Assembly (NCBI RefSeq): GCF_921292975.1
Contig: NZ_CAKLCM010000002.1
Coordinates: forward strand, 1,116,001-1,180,000
Direction: 5' to 3'
From: Vibrio hippocampi
GTDB taxonomy: Bacteria > Pseudomonadota > Gammaproteobacteria > Enterobacterales > Vibrionaceae
DNA length: 64,000 nucleotides
Positions within the stretch are counted from its first letter, which is position 1. Each line of letters begins with the position of its first letter. The translations under genes were made by a program, and so were the position numbers. Below are positions 9,324-18,672 of this stretch, in pieces. A model generated the notes under the pieces. It was not told where the DNA came from, ran no database searches, and was given only the letters and a program-made list of their open reading frames with translations.

Positions 9324-10217
9324 ATGGCCGTAACTTTCGAGTCTGCACTGGCTGATATCCCCAACCCAATCGCGCAGTCCCTGCGTTCTATTGTTTCTCG
9401 TCCCAATTTTGACGCCACGCTGTCAGCACAGGAGTTCCAACAACTTCTCGATTTATCCGGTCTAAGCGATGATGAGTTAAGGGTCGCTTTGCTTCCTATC
9501 GCCGCTTGCTACTCGTATGCGACCATTTCAGAGTTTTATGTCGGAGCGATTGTGCGCGGTGTTTCAGGAAAGCTCTATTTTGGCGCGAATATGGAGTTTC
9601 GAGACACCCAGTTAGGTCAAACGATTCATGCAGAACAGTCAGCGATCAGTCATGCATGGATGAACGGTGAAACCGGGATTAAAGATATCACCATCAATTA
9701 CAGCCCTTGTGGTCACTGTCGTCAGTTTATGAATGAATTGACCACGGCAGATAGCCTATCAATTCAGTTGCCACAAGTGGATGAGCAGACACTCGCCGAA
9801 TACCTTCCTCAAGCTTTTGGTCCCAGTGATTTAGGTATAAAAGATGCCTTAATGTCTCAGCAAAATCATGCCATAGACATAGACATAGACACCGGCTCTG
9901 CGATCATTTCGCAGGCAGCCCAAGCATTTTCATCCAGCTATGCGCCTTATTCACGCAACTACAGCGGTGTTGCGCTCGAAACTCGCACCGGTCAAATCTA
10001 CCGCGGCAGTTACGCTGAAAATGCGGCATTTAACCCTAGCCTGCCTCCACTGCAAGTCGCGCTGTCACAATTGATATTAAATGGAGCGCTACCAGAACAT
10101 ATTGTGTCTGCCGCCCTGATCGAGGTCTCTGACAGTAAGATCAGTCATCTTGGAGATACACAGGCGACACTGGAAGCGATCAATCCCGACATCGAGTTTG
10201 AATACATTTCGCTTTAA
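9324..10217 (+). CDS. cdd: Cytidine deaminase
   Basis: Zinc enzyme that deaminates cytidine and deoxycytidine to uridine forms in pyrimidine salvage. The 297 residues match the long, two-domain E. coli type (294 aa). The zinc/catalytic motif HAEQ (His, Glu) and the CGHC pair (PCGHCRQF) are intact in the N-terminal domain; the C-terminal domain is the usual catalytically silent copy ([13 protein letters not shown]). I start at MAVTFESAL because AAGGAACGG lies just upstream and it gives the family length; the frame is open 63 nt further upstream. Confidence 0.95.
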   Translation: MAVTFESALADIPNPIAQSLRSIVSRPNFDATLSAQEFQQLLDLSGLSDDELRVALLPIAACYSYATISEFYVGAIVRGVSGKLYFGANMEFRDTQLGQTIHAEQSAISHAWMNGETGIKDITINYSPCGHCRQFMNELTTADSLSIQLPQVDEQTLAEYLPQAFGPSDLGIKDALMSQQNHAIDIDIDTGSAIISQAAQAFSSSYAPYSRNYSGVALETRTGQIYRGSYAENAAFNPSLPPLQVALSQLILNGALPEHIVSAALIEVSDSKISHLGDTQATLEAINPDIEFEYISL

Positions 10218-10296
10218 TCTTGCTGCTTTTTTGCTCGCGAATTCAGAGGGTCAACTCCGTTGACTCTCTGACATTTTCGCAAAATAAAAAACCAGC

Positions 10297-10312
10297 ACGC
10301 AAACGTTTGCTT
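10297..10312 (+). promoter_or_regulatory. PurR operator upstream of purT
   Basis: ACGCAAACGTTTGCTT matches the known PurR consensus (ACGCAAACGTTTNCNT) at every specified position. It lies about 60 nt before the purT start, as expected for purine repression of this gene. Confidence 0.85.
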
Positions 10313-10372
10313 TTTCGCTCACTTCCAGTATGATTCACCGCAATTTTGTTCAAGACCGCTCAAGGATTTTAT

Positions 10373-11548
10373 ATGTTTGGTACTGCAACCCGTGAAAGTG
10401 CTAGCCGAGTGCTACTGTTAGGCTCTGGCGAATTGGGTAAAGAAGTGGCGATCGAATGCCAGCGCCTCGGCTTAGAGGTGATTGCTTGTGACCGTTACGA
10501 AAACGCGCCTGCAATGCAAGTCGCTCATCGTAGTTATGTCCTTGATATGCTTGACGGTGACGCCCTCGAAGCCATTATTGCAAAAGAAAAACCCGATTAT
10601 ATTGTGCCTGAGATTGAAGCGATTGCGACCGATAAACTGGTTGAGCTTGAGCAACAAGGTATTAATGTCGTTCCAACCGCAAACGCAACCAAGCTAACGA
10701 TGAACCGTGAAGGCATTCGTCGTCTTGCAGCAGAAGAACTCGACCTCAACACCTCCCCTTATCAGTTTGCTGATAGCCAAGAAGAATTTGTCGCCGCCGT
10801 CGAAGCGGTGGGGTTGCCTTGTGTTGTTAAACCGGTAATGAGCTCTTCAGGTAAAGGTCAAAGTGTCATCAAGAGCGCTGAGGATATTGATAAAGCATGG
10901 CACTACGCACAAGAAGGCGGTCGCACTGGCGCTGGTCGTGTGATTGTCGAAGGCTTTATTGATTTTGACTATGAGATCACTCTGTTAACGGTTCGCGCTG
11001 TCGATGGGGTTCATTTCTGCGCACCTATCGGTCATCGTCAAGAAGACGGTGACTATCGCGAATCATGGCAACCGCAGTCTATGTCTGCTAACGCATTAAA
11101 AGCGGCAGAATACACGGCTGAGAAAATTGTCGACGCTTTAGGGGGTTACGGCATCTTTGGTGTTGAGTTGTTTGTTAAAGGGGACAAGGTTATTTTTAAC
11201 GAAGTCTCCCCTCGCCCACATGATACTGGTTTAGTGACATTGATTGCTCAGGATATGTCCGAGTTCGCCCTCCATGTTCGTGCATTCACTGGGATGCCAA
11301 TTAACCAAATTACCCAACTTAGCCCTGCGGCCTCTGCGGTCATTTTAGGACAAGGCACATCGAACAATTTACGTTATGAAGGATTAAACGAAGCACTGGC
11401 TATGCCACAGACTCAGATACGATTATTCGGTAAGCCTGACATTGACGGTCGACGCCGCCTTGGTGTTGCGTTAACAATGCGTAAATCTGTAGAAACCGCC
11501 ATTGATGATGCCATCACCAGTGCCAAAAAAGTAAAAGTGATTTACTAA
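10373..11548 (+). CDS. purT: Formate-dependent phosphoribosylglycinamide formyltransferase
   Basis: ATP-grasp enzyme that makes formyl-GAR from GAR, formate and ATP, the third step of purine synthesis. The 391 residues match E. coli PurT (392). Visible: the N-terminal fold [20 protein letters not shown], the ATP-binding segment [13 protein letters not shown], and [12 protein letters not shown], the metal-binding end of the ATP-grasp domain. The start MFGTATRES is chosen by alignment with E. coli MTLLGTALRP and by AAGGA about 7 nt upstream; a frame open 27 nt further is not needed. A PurR box precedes it and a terminator follows. Confidence 0.97.
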   Translation: MFGTATRESASRVLLLGSGELGKEVAIECQRLGLEVIACDRYENAPAMQVAHRSYVLDMLDGDALEAIIAKEKPDYIVPEIEAIATDKLVELEQQGINVVPTANATKLTMNREGIRRLAAEELDLNTSPYQFADSQEEFVAAVEAVGLPCVVKPVMSSSGKGQSVIKSAEDIDKAWHYAQEGGRTGAGRVIVEGFIDFDYEITLLTVRAVDGVHFCAPIGHRQEDGDYRESWQPQSMSANALKAAEYTAEKIVDALGGYGIFGVELFVKGDKVIFNEVSPRPHDTGLVTLIAQDMSEFALHVRAFTGMPINQITQLSPAASAVILGQGTSNNLRYEGLNEALAMPQTQIRLFGKPDIDGRRRLGVALTMRKSVETAIDDAITSAKKVKVIY

Positions 11549-11631
11549 TACCAGATAACGTGCAGGCTATAAGTCGGATACTTGTTAGTCTCGCCTTGCA
11601 TTGATTGACACTAACTCTAGCGTTCCACACC

Positions 11632-11665
11632 AAAACCATCGTACTCATACGATGGTTTTTTTGTT
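11632..11665 (+). terminator. Rho-independent terminator after purT
   Basis: AAAACCATCGTA and TACGATGGTTTT form a perfect 12-bp stem with loop CTCA and a T run. Confidence 0.85.
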
Positions 11666-11802
11666 TTTAAAAGCAGATAGTTAAGTCGCTGTTTTTGACC
11701 AAACTCTTTTCTATCAACGGATCGGCATTTAATGATGGTCGAACGTCGAATATTTCATTATCATGCGGCCCTTAGCCATTTGCGCACTCGGAGTAATAAC
11801 AC

Positions 11803-13173
11803 GTGCATCGATACCAGAAAGAAGCGTCCAATCTTATCAAACTTGCCACACCAGTACTGATTGCCTCAGTGGCTCAAACTGGCATGGGATTCGTTGATAC
11901 TGTCATGGCCGGTGGCGTAAGTGCTGTGGATATGGCGGCGGTCTCTATTGCCGCCAGCGTTTGGCTACCCTCTATTTTATTTGGTGTCGGTTTACTGATG
12001 GCGCTGGTCCCTATCGTGGCGCAACTGAATGGTGCAGATAAGCAGAAACAGATCCCATTTGAAATTCATCAAGGTGTCGTGCTCGCTCTGATCATCAGTG
12101 TGCCGATCATTATTGTATTGCTGCAAATCAAGTCGATTTTAAACTGGATGGATGTGGATGTTGCGATGATGAGCAAAACCATCGGCTATATTCATGCTGT
12201 GATTTTTGCTGTTCCGGCATTTTTACTGTTTCAAACATTACGCAGCTATACCGATGGTATGGCGTTAACCAAACCTGCCATGGTCATCGGTTTTATTGGA
12301 CTGCTCGTTAATATTCCACTCAACTGGATTTTTGTTTATGGCAAATTTGGCATGCCTGCCCTTGGTGGCGTGGGTTGTGGCGTTGCCACCACCATCGTGT
12401 ATTGGTTAATGTTTATTTTGATGCTGCTGTATGCCATGACAACACCGAGACTCAAACACATTGAGATGTTTACTCACTGGCATAAACCGCAATTCAAAGC
12501 GGTCTCTCGCCTATTTAAGCTCGGTCTGCCGGTTGCCGCTTCGATCTTTTTTGAGGTTACTTTGTTTGCCGTGGTATCACTACTGGTTGCGCCGCTAGGC
12601 TCGCTAGTGGTTGCGTCTCACCAAGTGGCGATCAACTTCTCTTCTTTGGTGTTTATGATCCCGATGAGTATTGGTGCGGCGGTGAGTATTCGGGTGGGTA
12701 ACAAACTGGGCGCAAATGACACTGACGGCGCAGCCATTGCCTGTCGTGTTGGACTCGCTGTTGGGTTACTGTCAGCGATGTGTACCGCGACCGCGACGCT
12801 GATATTCAAACAACCCATTATTAGCCTTTACACCGACAACCCTGAGGTAATGTCACTTGCGATGCAGCTGTTGCTATTTGCCGCAATTTATCAATGTACC
12901 GACTCAGTACAAGTGGTTGCCGCTGGTGCACTGCGCGGCTATAAGGACATGAAAGCGATTTTCAATTGTACCTTTGTATCCTATTGGATCATCGGCTTAC
13001 CGCTTGGCTACATTTTAGCAATGACGGATGCTTTGGTACCAAGAATGGGTGTATTTGGATTCTGGATTGGCTTTATTGCCGGTTTATCCACGGCAGCCGT
13101 GCTTTTGGGTATTCGTTTACTGTGGATGCACAAGCAAGATAAAGACATTCAACTCAGTTTCGCATCGCGATAG
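11803..13173 (+). CDS. norM: MATE family multidrug efflux pump NorM
   Basis: Cation-driven inner-membrane exporter of fluoroquinolones, dyes and other cations. The 456 residues equal the Vibrio NorM length and the sequence follows Vibrio parahaemolyticus NorM closely from MHRYQKEASNLIKLATPVLIAS through GFVDTVMAGG, GLLVNIPLNWIFVYGKFG, GVGCGVAT and QVVAAGALRGYKDM. Twelve transmembrane helices are expected. The start codon is GTG, with GGAG about 10 nt upstream. A strong terminator follows. A second, partial MATE gene lies at the right end of the window. Confidence 0.95.
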   Translation: MHRYQKEASNLIKLATPVLIASVAQTGMGFVDTVMAGGVSAVDMAAVSIAASVWLPSILFGVGLLMALVPIVAQLNGADKQKQIPFEIHQGVVLALIISVPIIIVLLQIKSILNWMDVDVAMMSKTIGYIHAVIFAVPAFLLFQTLRSYTDGMALTKPAMVIGFIGLLVNIPLNWIFVYGKFGMPALGGVGCGVATTIVYWLMFILMLLYAMTTPRLKHIEMFTHWHKPQFKAVSRLFKLGLPVAASIFFEVTLFAVVSLLVAPLGSLVVASHQVAINFSSLVFMIPMSIGAAVSIRVGNKLGANDTDGAAIACRVGLAVGLLSAMCTATATLIFKQPIISLYTDNPEVMSLAMQLLLFAAIYQCTDSVQVVAAGALRGYKDMKAIFNCTFVSYWIIGLPLGYILAMTDALVPRMGVFGFWIGFIAGLSTAAVLLGIRLLWMHKQDKDIQLSFASR

Positions 13174-13213
13174 TTACTATATCGCGATAACTACTATATC
13201 GCGATAAGTACTA
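13164..13213. repeat. 17-bp tandem repeat carrying ATCGCGAT palindromes
   Basis: TACTATATCGCGATAAC is repeated with a 17-bp period; the palindrome ATCGCGAT occurs three times (from 13164, 13181 and 13198), the first still inside the norM coding end. The array ends in a decayed copy before the norM terminator. Confidence 0.75.
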
Positions 13214-13233
13214 TACAGAACGCCAACACTTAT

Positions 13234-13271
13234 AAAAAACGCCAACACTCAAAAGAGTTTGGCGTTTTTTT
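13234..13271 (+). terminator. Rho-independent terminator after norM
   Basis: AAAAAACGCCAA pairs with TTGGCGTTTTTT; the inner ACTC/GAGT extends the stem around an AAAA loop. The symmetric A and T runs allow use in both directions. Confidence 0.85.
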
Positions 13272-13349
13272 GATCAGATGGCACTCATCGACATTCGTGG
13301 CTTGAGCACTGGTGCTTGAAACTCACCAGCGGTTGAAATTCGCAAGTCG

Positions 13350-14090
13350 CTACAATCCGAGTTCTTGTTTCAGTGCATTAATATGGGTGAGATCCATATT
13401 ATGAACCTGTAGCATCTGATTTATTTGGCTCAACCTTGCCGTTAAGTCATCAAAACGGTCACAAGAATCAGAACGTGCATCCCAAGAAGTGCCTTCGAGG
13501 TACAAGTTGCATTGCTTCTCTAATTTAGGCTTATCCTTCTCCAGTTGTTGTTTCTCTTTGTTTAGCTTGGCAATCTCCGATTGTAACTCTGTTTCACGCT
13601 TGAAGATCTCTTGAGACTGACCAAACATCGAGCTTTGCATATCCGCTTTACGCTCTAACTGGTTGTTTTGCTCCTGCTGTACCGCTATCGTCTGCTGCTT
13701 ATCCGCTAACTGCTTGCTTAAGGCACCGTTTTTCGCCGTCAACGATTTGATTTCAGATTGCAGCTTGTCCAATTCCAATTGATGGGTTTGTAATGCGTCA
13801 TCAAGCACTTTTCTGCGCTTCAGTTGCTCATCGGCTTCTATCTGTAGCTTTTGTGACTCTAACTCACTTTGATGTTGCTGCGTCTGAGATAACTGCTGTT
13901 GATATTGAGTATTCAGCAAACGGTATCTTTGTTGCCAATCTGACTTGGTGATTACCGCTCCAATCAATCCACCGGCAGCAAGACTTAACGCCGTTGCTAT
14001 CGCAATATACAAACGCGCCTTTTTATCCTTTTCTTCGATGATAACGAGTTCTTCATTCTGGTCATCTCGACTTTCAGGTTGTTTATCCAC
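13350..14090 (-). CDS. Membrane-anchored coiled-coil protein of unknown function
   Basis: A 246-residue protein: acidic cytoplasmic N-terminus (1-24), one transmembrane helix (about 26-48), then a long Gln/Lys/Glu-rich coiled coil (about 50-190), and a short C-terminal domain with a Cys pair (CNLYLEGTSWDARSDSC). The topology predicts a large periplasmic or cytoplasmic coil tethered to the inner membrane. I do not recognise the family; homologues are sometimes named ParA-like, but there is no Walker motif. It starts at GTG with GAGGGG upstream and follows a 52-aa membrane protein gene by 10 nt. Confidence 0.75.
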   Translation of the reverse strand: MDKQPESRDDQNEELVIIEEKDKKARLYIAIATALSLAAGGLIGAVITKSDWQQRYRLLNTQYQQQLSQTQQHQSELESQKLQIEADEQLKRRKVLDDALQTHQLELDKLQSEIKSLTAKNGALSKQLADKQQTIAVQQEQNNQLERKADMQSSMFGQSQEIFKRETELQSEIAKLNKEKQQLEKDKPKLEKQCNLYLEGTSWDARSDSCDRFDDLTARLSQINQMLQVHNMDLTHINALKQELGL

Positions 14091-14100
14091 GATTCCCCTC

Positions 14101-14259
14101 TTAACGTAACAACTCTGTGGTCATCAGGCTGATAGTATAAATAACAAAACCAGAGATCAAAGCAATAACCACTCCCTTTTGTAATTTCTCATTCGTTCGA
14201 TACTTAAATAGCAAAAATGCTAGACCCAACAAAGCGGTAATCGCAATTAAGCGTGCCAT
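14101..14259 (-). CDS. Small membrane protein (52 aa)
   Basis: A 52-residue reading frame beginning MARLIAITALLGLAF with GGAGAGA upstream of its ATG. Two hydrophobic segments (about 3-18 and 29-46) are separated by a basic loop KYRTNEKLQKG, suggesting a helical hairpin in the inner membrane. Its stop is 10 nt before the start of the coiled-coil membrane protein gene, so the two are probably co-expressed. Family not recognised. Confidence 0.65.
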   Translation of the reverse strand: MARLIAITALLGLAFLLFKYRTNEKLQKGVVIALISGFVIYTISLMTTELLR

Positions 14260-14512
14260 ACTCTCTCCCATGATGTGACGAGTTAACGAATATTTTTACT
14301 CGCAATGAGCACCAATATACCAAACCCCACTGTTTTAAGTCCTATTAAAGTCAAAGAAGTGCCACAACAAAGAGTAAAAAACACTACCTAAACGATGAGT
14401 TTCCATACAAAACTGCTCCAGTTTTAAAATTACTTGATTTATTCAACAAAGATGATAAATTTCGCAGCCAAGTTATCTACTCGATAACTGACCCGCCCAT
14501 ATTTTGGGCAAC

Positions 14513-14695
14513 GTTCCGATGAAGACTGCTGGAGAGAGGCAACCTAGAGTTGTCCGCCGAAGATTTAATTATTTCAGGCAAAAGGACTGTAGTTGGAGGA
14601 ACCTCTGGAGAGAACCGTTAAGTCGGTCGCCGAAGGAGCAAGCCTTGCTATTGAGCAAGGTGAAACTCTCAGGCAAAAGGACAGAGGAGAGAAAT
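14513..14695 (+). promoter_or_regulatory. Tandem glycine riboswitch (gcvT type)
   Basis: Two glycine aptamers in series. The first runs from GGAGAGAGGC (14531) to CAGGCAAAAGGAC (14575-14587); the second from CCTCTGGAGAGAACC (14602) to AGGCAAAAGGAC (14671-14682), closed by AGAGGAGAG. The repeated GGAGAG and AGGCAAAAGGAC blocks and the RCCGAAGG-type internal loops (GCCGAAG in both) are hallmarks. It precedes an alanine/glycine symporter, the same arrangement as the well-studied Vibrio cholerae tandem riboswitch. Confidence 0.95.
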
Positions 14696-14820
14696 TTAAT
14701 TCGCTTTATGTGTTTATGTCTAAGATAGAATCTTTTGCTATCACGGCGTCATGGTATTCGTTGTAACCCATTTCTGGGGGTCCGTATCAAGATCTATCTA
14801 AGCACATGCCTTTCTCTCTT

Positions 14821-14847
14821 CTCCTTAAATTTTGTTTTATTAAGGGG
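14821..14847 (+). promoter_or_regulatory. Hairpin that can sequester the ribosome binding site of the glycine symporter
   Basis: CTCCTTAA (14821-14828) can pair with TTAAGGGG (14840-14847, one G-U pair), which contains the Shine-Dalgarno sequence of the gene starting at 14853. Upstream TTTCTCTC could alternatively pair with GGAGAGAA at the 3' end of aptamer II. This could be the expression platform; it is inference from base pairing. Confidence 0.5.
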
Positions 14848-14852
14848 AAATC

Positions 14853-16214
14853 ATGAACGATCTACACTCACTTTTATCAACCATTGACTCATTTGTTTGG
14901 GGTCCACCGCTATTAATTTTGCTTGTGGGAACCGGCGCTTATTTCACGTTTAAACTCGGTTTACTGCAGTTTAGACACTTGCCAACAGCGCTGCGCTTTG
15001 TATTCAGTCGTAATGGTTCTTCCGGTAATGGTGACGTTTCGAGCTTTGCCGCTCTTTGTACCGCACTCTCTGCCACCATAGGTACGGGCAACATCGTTGG
15101 TGTTGCAACGGCGATTAAATTAGGTGGTCCCGGCGCTCTATTCTGGATGTGGCTAGCTGCTCTGTTTGGGATGGCGACTAAATACGCCGAATGTTTATTA
15201 GCAGTAAAATATCGCAAAACAGATGACAAAGGCGAAATGCTTGGTGGTCCAATGTACTACCTTCGCGATGGTGTGGGTTCCAAATGGCTAGCGAACCTGT
15301 TTGCCGTGTTCGCACTGGGTGTTGCCTGTTTTGGTATCGGAACCTTTCCGCAAGTAAACGCGATTCTTGACGCGACTGAAATATCGTTTGGTCTACATCG
15401 CGGTGTGGCAGCAACGGTACTGACACTATTGGTTGCGGTTGTTACGCTAGGCGGCATCAAATCGATTGCTAAGGTTGCAGGTAAAGTCGTTCCAACGATG
15501 GCGGTATTCTATGTGCTTGCCTGTTTAAGCGTTATCGTCATGAACGCAGACCAATTGCTGGATGCGATCTCTCTGGTGATTGTCTCTGCCTTTACTCCAA
15601 CCGCGGCAACCGGTGGCTTCCTAGGTGCCAGCATTATGTTGGCGATTCAGTCGGGTATCGCGCGTGGTGTATTCTCAAACGAGAGTGGATTAGGCAGCGC
15701 CCCCATGGCCGCGGCAGCCGCGAAAACCGACAGTTGTGTACGTCAAGGGTTGATCTCAATGACCGGGACTTTCTTTGATACCATTATCATCTGTACCATG
15801 ACGGGTCTTGCATTAATTCTTACGGGTGTCTGGCAAGGTGATTTAGCGGGCGCAGCAATGACGACGCAAGCCTTTGCAACCGGCTTAAATTCAGAGACTT
15901 TCGGTCCTCTCTTAGTATCAATTGGTCTTATTTTCTTTGCATTTACCACCATTTTAGGCTGGAACTATTACGGTGAGCGTTGTGTGGTTTACCTGATGGG
16001 AACCAAAGCCGTACTACCCTATAAGATCATTTTTGTTGCATTGGTCGCGTCAGGGGCATTCTTGCATCTTGATCTCATCTGGATCATTGCCGACATCGTG
16101 AATGGTCTAATGGCGATTCCAAACTTGATTGGTCTGATTCTACTTAGACAGGTCGTTATTGACGAGACACGCCTATTCTTCGCAAACCATGGCAAAGCCG
16201 CAAGTGCTGGTTAA
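14853..16214 (+). CDS. Sodium:alanine/glycine symporter (AGCS family)
   Basis: A 453-residue inner-membrane transporter with about 11 helices that takes up alanine or glycine with sodium. Recognised from GTGAYFTFKLGLLQFRHL at the N-terminus, ATIGTGNIVGVATAI, the conserved GPGALFWMWLAALFGMATKY (read in two parts), GGPMYYLRDG, RGVFSNESGLGSAP and GWNYYGERC. The glycine riboswitch upstream suggests glycine as an inducing ligand, so uptake or use of excess glycine is the likely role. Strong ribosome binding site AAGGGG. Confidence 0.95.
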   Translation: MNDLHSLLSTIDSFVWGPPLLILLVGTGAYFTFKLGLLQFRHLPTALRFVFSRNGSSGNGDVSSFAALCTALSATIGTGNIVGVATAIKLGGPGALFWMWLAALFGMATKYAECLLAVKYRKTDDKGEMLGGPMYYLRDGVGSKWLANLFAVFALGVACFGIGTFPQVNAILDATEISFGLHRGVAATVLTLLVAVVTLGGIKSIAKVAGKVVPTMAVFYVLACLSVIVMNADQLLDAISLVIVSAFTPTAATGGFLGASIMLAIQSGIARGVFSNESGLGSAPMAAAAAKTDSCVRQGLISMTGTFFDTIIICTMTGLALILTGVWQGDLAGAAMTTQAFATGLNSETFGPLLVSIGLIFFAFTTILGWNYYGERCVVYLMGTKAVLPYKIIFVALVASGAFLHLDLIWIIADIVNGLMAIPNLIGLILLRQVVIDETRLFFANHGKAASAG

Positions 16215-16294
16215 TCATTAGCTAAAACCATCAATTAGCTAACAATCGCTAGGCGACATGACTTAAACAACACTAGCGATACAAAATAGACATG

Positions 16295-16331
16295 AGCCTG
16301 CCATTCAATGTATGAATCGCAGGCTTTTTTA
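16295..16331. terminator. Terminator between symporter and Nudix gene
   Basis: AGCCTGC/GCAGGCT with an inner ATTCA/TGAAT stem, followed by six T on the plus strand. It lies between two convergent genes and slightly overlaps the end of the minus-strand one. Confidence 0.7.
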
Positions 16332-17822
16332 TAGGGTTTTCTTACGACGAAACCCAAACATCACCAGCGCGGGTAATGCGACGATCAACACCATCACACT
16401 CACCTTAGATAACAGCACATAACTGGTTTCATGGGAAATACTTGGTAGCCAATGATAAAAACCACTCAGCACACCTATTACCACCGCTACAGAAACAAAT
16501 AACTCTAAAAGTGACATCGGTGTGATAGAGCAACATTGGCGATTAATCAGTGCATACGCCAGCATGCCCAAACTCAATGTCGTCCAACCGATAAAGGAAG
16601 GGTGTGGCCAAGTGATGGTCAGTAATGCTGCCACTGTCAGTACGATAGACCACGCTTTTACACCGATAAAAATGGCTAATTGATCTCGACTATTACTTAA
16701 ATAGTGACGAACAAAATGCCAACCAGACAACATGCCAATCAATGAACCCACCAGCATATCCGTCAAGAAAGCCGCACCACTGATAAACTGGTAAAAGACT
16801 AAAATTGCCGTGGATACGAGCGCAATGATTAAGAATCGGCTCCGATAATAACGCTCTATTTGCGACATGACTATCAGCGAAATACAGCTCCAATTGGCTA
16901 AATAGATATCCGGAAAACTGTAACCACTTTGCTGAGTAAAATTGATGCTCGGTAAATAAGCATGAGGCAAGGGTAATGAAAACCCTTGTTTAGTCACCAG
17001 AACAAAAAGTGACGTCGTCACGCAAGCAAAGACCAACTCCGCCGTAAATATCCGTCCCCATTGCCAAATAAACACGGGTAATAAAATGAGCAGAATCAAT
17101 GGCTGCATGACCAAATTCAGTGCTTCTCCGCCCAACATAATCATCGACTGCAACCAACTCGGTCCATGTTTCACGGCAGTTTGCAGTGAGTTCAGCCAAC
17201 TCAATTGAACTCTTTGATAGCTCGGCGCAAGGTCAATTAAGTGATTGATATGACGAATAGACTGGTTATTGGCCGATTCAAAAAGATGCTCAACCAATGG
17301 CCACTGATAGGCATAACGATACTGACTAACATTGACATTTTTTGGCAAGACCAACTGCGCACTCAACACCTCGACACCAAAATGTGGTGCATTGAAGATG
17401 GGAAGCTCTAACCTCTGGTCGCGGTTACTGTTGTTGTAGGCAATGATCTCTGACTGAACCTGACAGTTATAAATGATGGCTGATTCGGTGCGTCCCAACT
17501 CATCAAGCACATCCACCGCGATGCCCGACTCTTCCCAGGTTTCACGTTGAGCAGTCACCCGTGGGTCTTCTCCCTTTTTTATCGTGCCGCCGGGCAAAGA
17601 GAGTTTGTGCGTAATGTACTCACGGATTAACAGCAAACGATCATCACTGCGAATAAGACAGAGTGCGCCAATTAATTCAGGCTGAAAGCTTGGCAAACTG
17701 CTTGGCTTCGTCGGTTGCACTGGGTCACTCGATTCTGCCCAAACAGCGCTAGAGAACGAGAGCAGTAAGACGAAAAGCAGTAGTAAATTAAGTACGTTTC
17801 GATAAGGTAAAAATTGACTCAA
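16329..17822 (-). CDS. Secreted/membrane Nudix hydrolase fused to a degenerate PAP2-like domain
   Basis: A 497-residue fusion. A signal sequence (1-29, AVWA|ES) suggests that the following domain is periplasmic. Nudix domain about 48-170 with an intact Nudix box 79-101: G79, E85, R93-E94 and E97-E98 as in Gx5Ex7REUxEExGU. The rest (about 225-497) is a multi-helix membrane region like PAP2 phosphatases. Its signature positions have changed: the usual FPSGH reads FPDIY (303-307), and SR..G.H...D reads FYQFISGAAFLTD, losing the Arg and His but keeping D355. So Nudix looks active and PAP2 probably not. TTG is the inferred start. Related Vibrio proteins carry both domains. Confidence 0.75.
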   Translation of the reverse strand: MSQFLPYRNVLNLLLLFVLLLSFSSAVWAESSDPVQPTKPSSLPSFQPELIGALCLIRSDDRLLLIREYITHKLSLPGGTIKKGEDPRVTAQRETWEESGIAVDVLDELGRTESAIIYNCQVQSEIIAYNNSNRDQRLELPIFNAPHFGVEVLSAQLVLPKNVNVSQYRYAYQWPLVEHLFESANNQSIRHINHLIDLAPSYQRVQLSWLNSLQTAVKHGPSWLQSMIMLGGEALNLVMQPLILLILLPVFIWQWGRIFTAELVFACVTTSLFVLVTKQGFSLPLPHAYLPSINFTQQSGYSFPDIYLANWSCISLIVMSQIERYYRSRFLIIALVSTAILVFYQFISGAAFLTDMLVGSLIGMLSGWHFVRHYLSNSRDQLAIFIGVKAWSIVLTVAALLTITWPHPSFIGWTTLSLGMLAYALINRQCCSITPMSLLELFVSVAVVIGVLSGFYHWLPSISHETSYVLLSKVSVMVLIVALPALVMFGFRRKKTL

Positions 17823-17834
17823 AGCATCTCTACC

Positions 17835-18314
17835 CTAAATTGACTTTTTTAAACAATGGATATGAGGAACAAAGCCACACTCTTTATAGAGTTTAAGTGC
17901 AGATTGATTGAAGTCCCAGACTTCCACCATAATTTGAGTTGCTCCCCACTCTGTCAGTCGCTGCTGGATATCGCTAAGTAGCCTTGTCGCGATACCTTGC
18001 TGACGATACTTGTTGACCACGTATAACTCGTCGACACTGCCCATCAAGCACGAAGGACTGATTGGCGAGTTAAATTCACACAACTGTGCAGTTACAAATC
18101 CGAAAAGACTTTGCTGATACTCACAGACCAAAACCAAACATTCTGGAGAATCCAAATACAGACTAATACTCTTACTTTTCTCGATTTCTTGAGCCGTTTT
18201 AAACTCACTCGGTGCCTGTATATAGTGTTCGTGATGAAGAAGATGCATCAATTGATTTAACTGGGCTAAGTCATCATGATTGGCGAGGCGATATGTAAAT
18301 TTAGAATTGAGCAT
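17835..18314 (-). CDS. GNAT family N-acetyltransferase
   Basis: A 159-residue acetyltransferase, substrate unknown. Motif A is VDELYVVNKYRQQGIATRLL (about 96-115), with the Q/R-x-x-G-x-A acetyl-CoA loop; motif B is EVWDFNQSALKLYKECGF, typical of aminoglycoside/protein acetyltransferase relatives. It lies 12 nt upstream of the Nudix gene on the same strand, so both are likely cotranscribed. Confidence 0.85.
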   Translation of the reverse strand: MLNSKFTYRLANHDDLAQLNQLMHLLHHEHYIQAPSEFKTAQEIEKSKSISLYLDSPECLVLVCEYQQSLFGFVTAQLCEFNSPISPSCLMGSVDELYVVNKYRQQGIATRLLSDIQQRLTEWGATQIMVEVWDFNQSALKLYKECGFVPHIHCLKKSI

Positions 18315-18672
18315 GTCAGTAAGTGTCGTCTAGGAAACGTAATCAACCGGGTTATTAGTGTTAGCTGCAACTTATAGTTCGACAGTGTAAAACGATAGAT
18401 TTGCAACTCTGTTTTTCGACGGTACTAATGCCAACTTGATCAATCAATTGTCATTTCCCCGTGCGTAGTTTGAGGCTTTTGTCATTTTTGTGCAAATTGA
18501 TTTTGAACTGAACTTCTACCCCTTTCGTATTATCTAACTAGTGTTAGCATGATGCGCAACAAAGAATGACTCGCCATAATTGATTACAATTGAACATGTT
18601 TTGTTCACCTTTAATCGGCGCTTATCTTGTAAAATCAATACATCTTACAATACAGCACCAAGGAGCGACACG
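18315..18672. other. Divergent intergenic region
   Basis: A 358-nt stretch between the GNAT gene and an 80-aa orphan gene. It contains the spaced inverted repeat TTGTAA (18627-18632) / TTACAA (18645-18650) shortly before the orphan gene, which could be an operator. Nothing else is evident. Confidence 0.5.
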
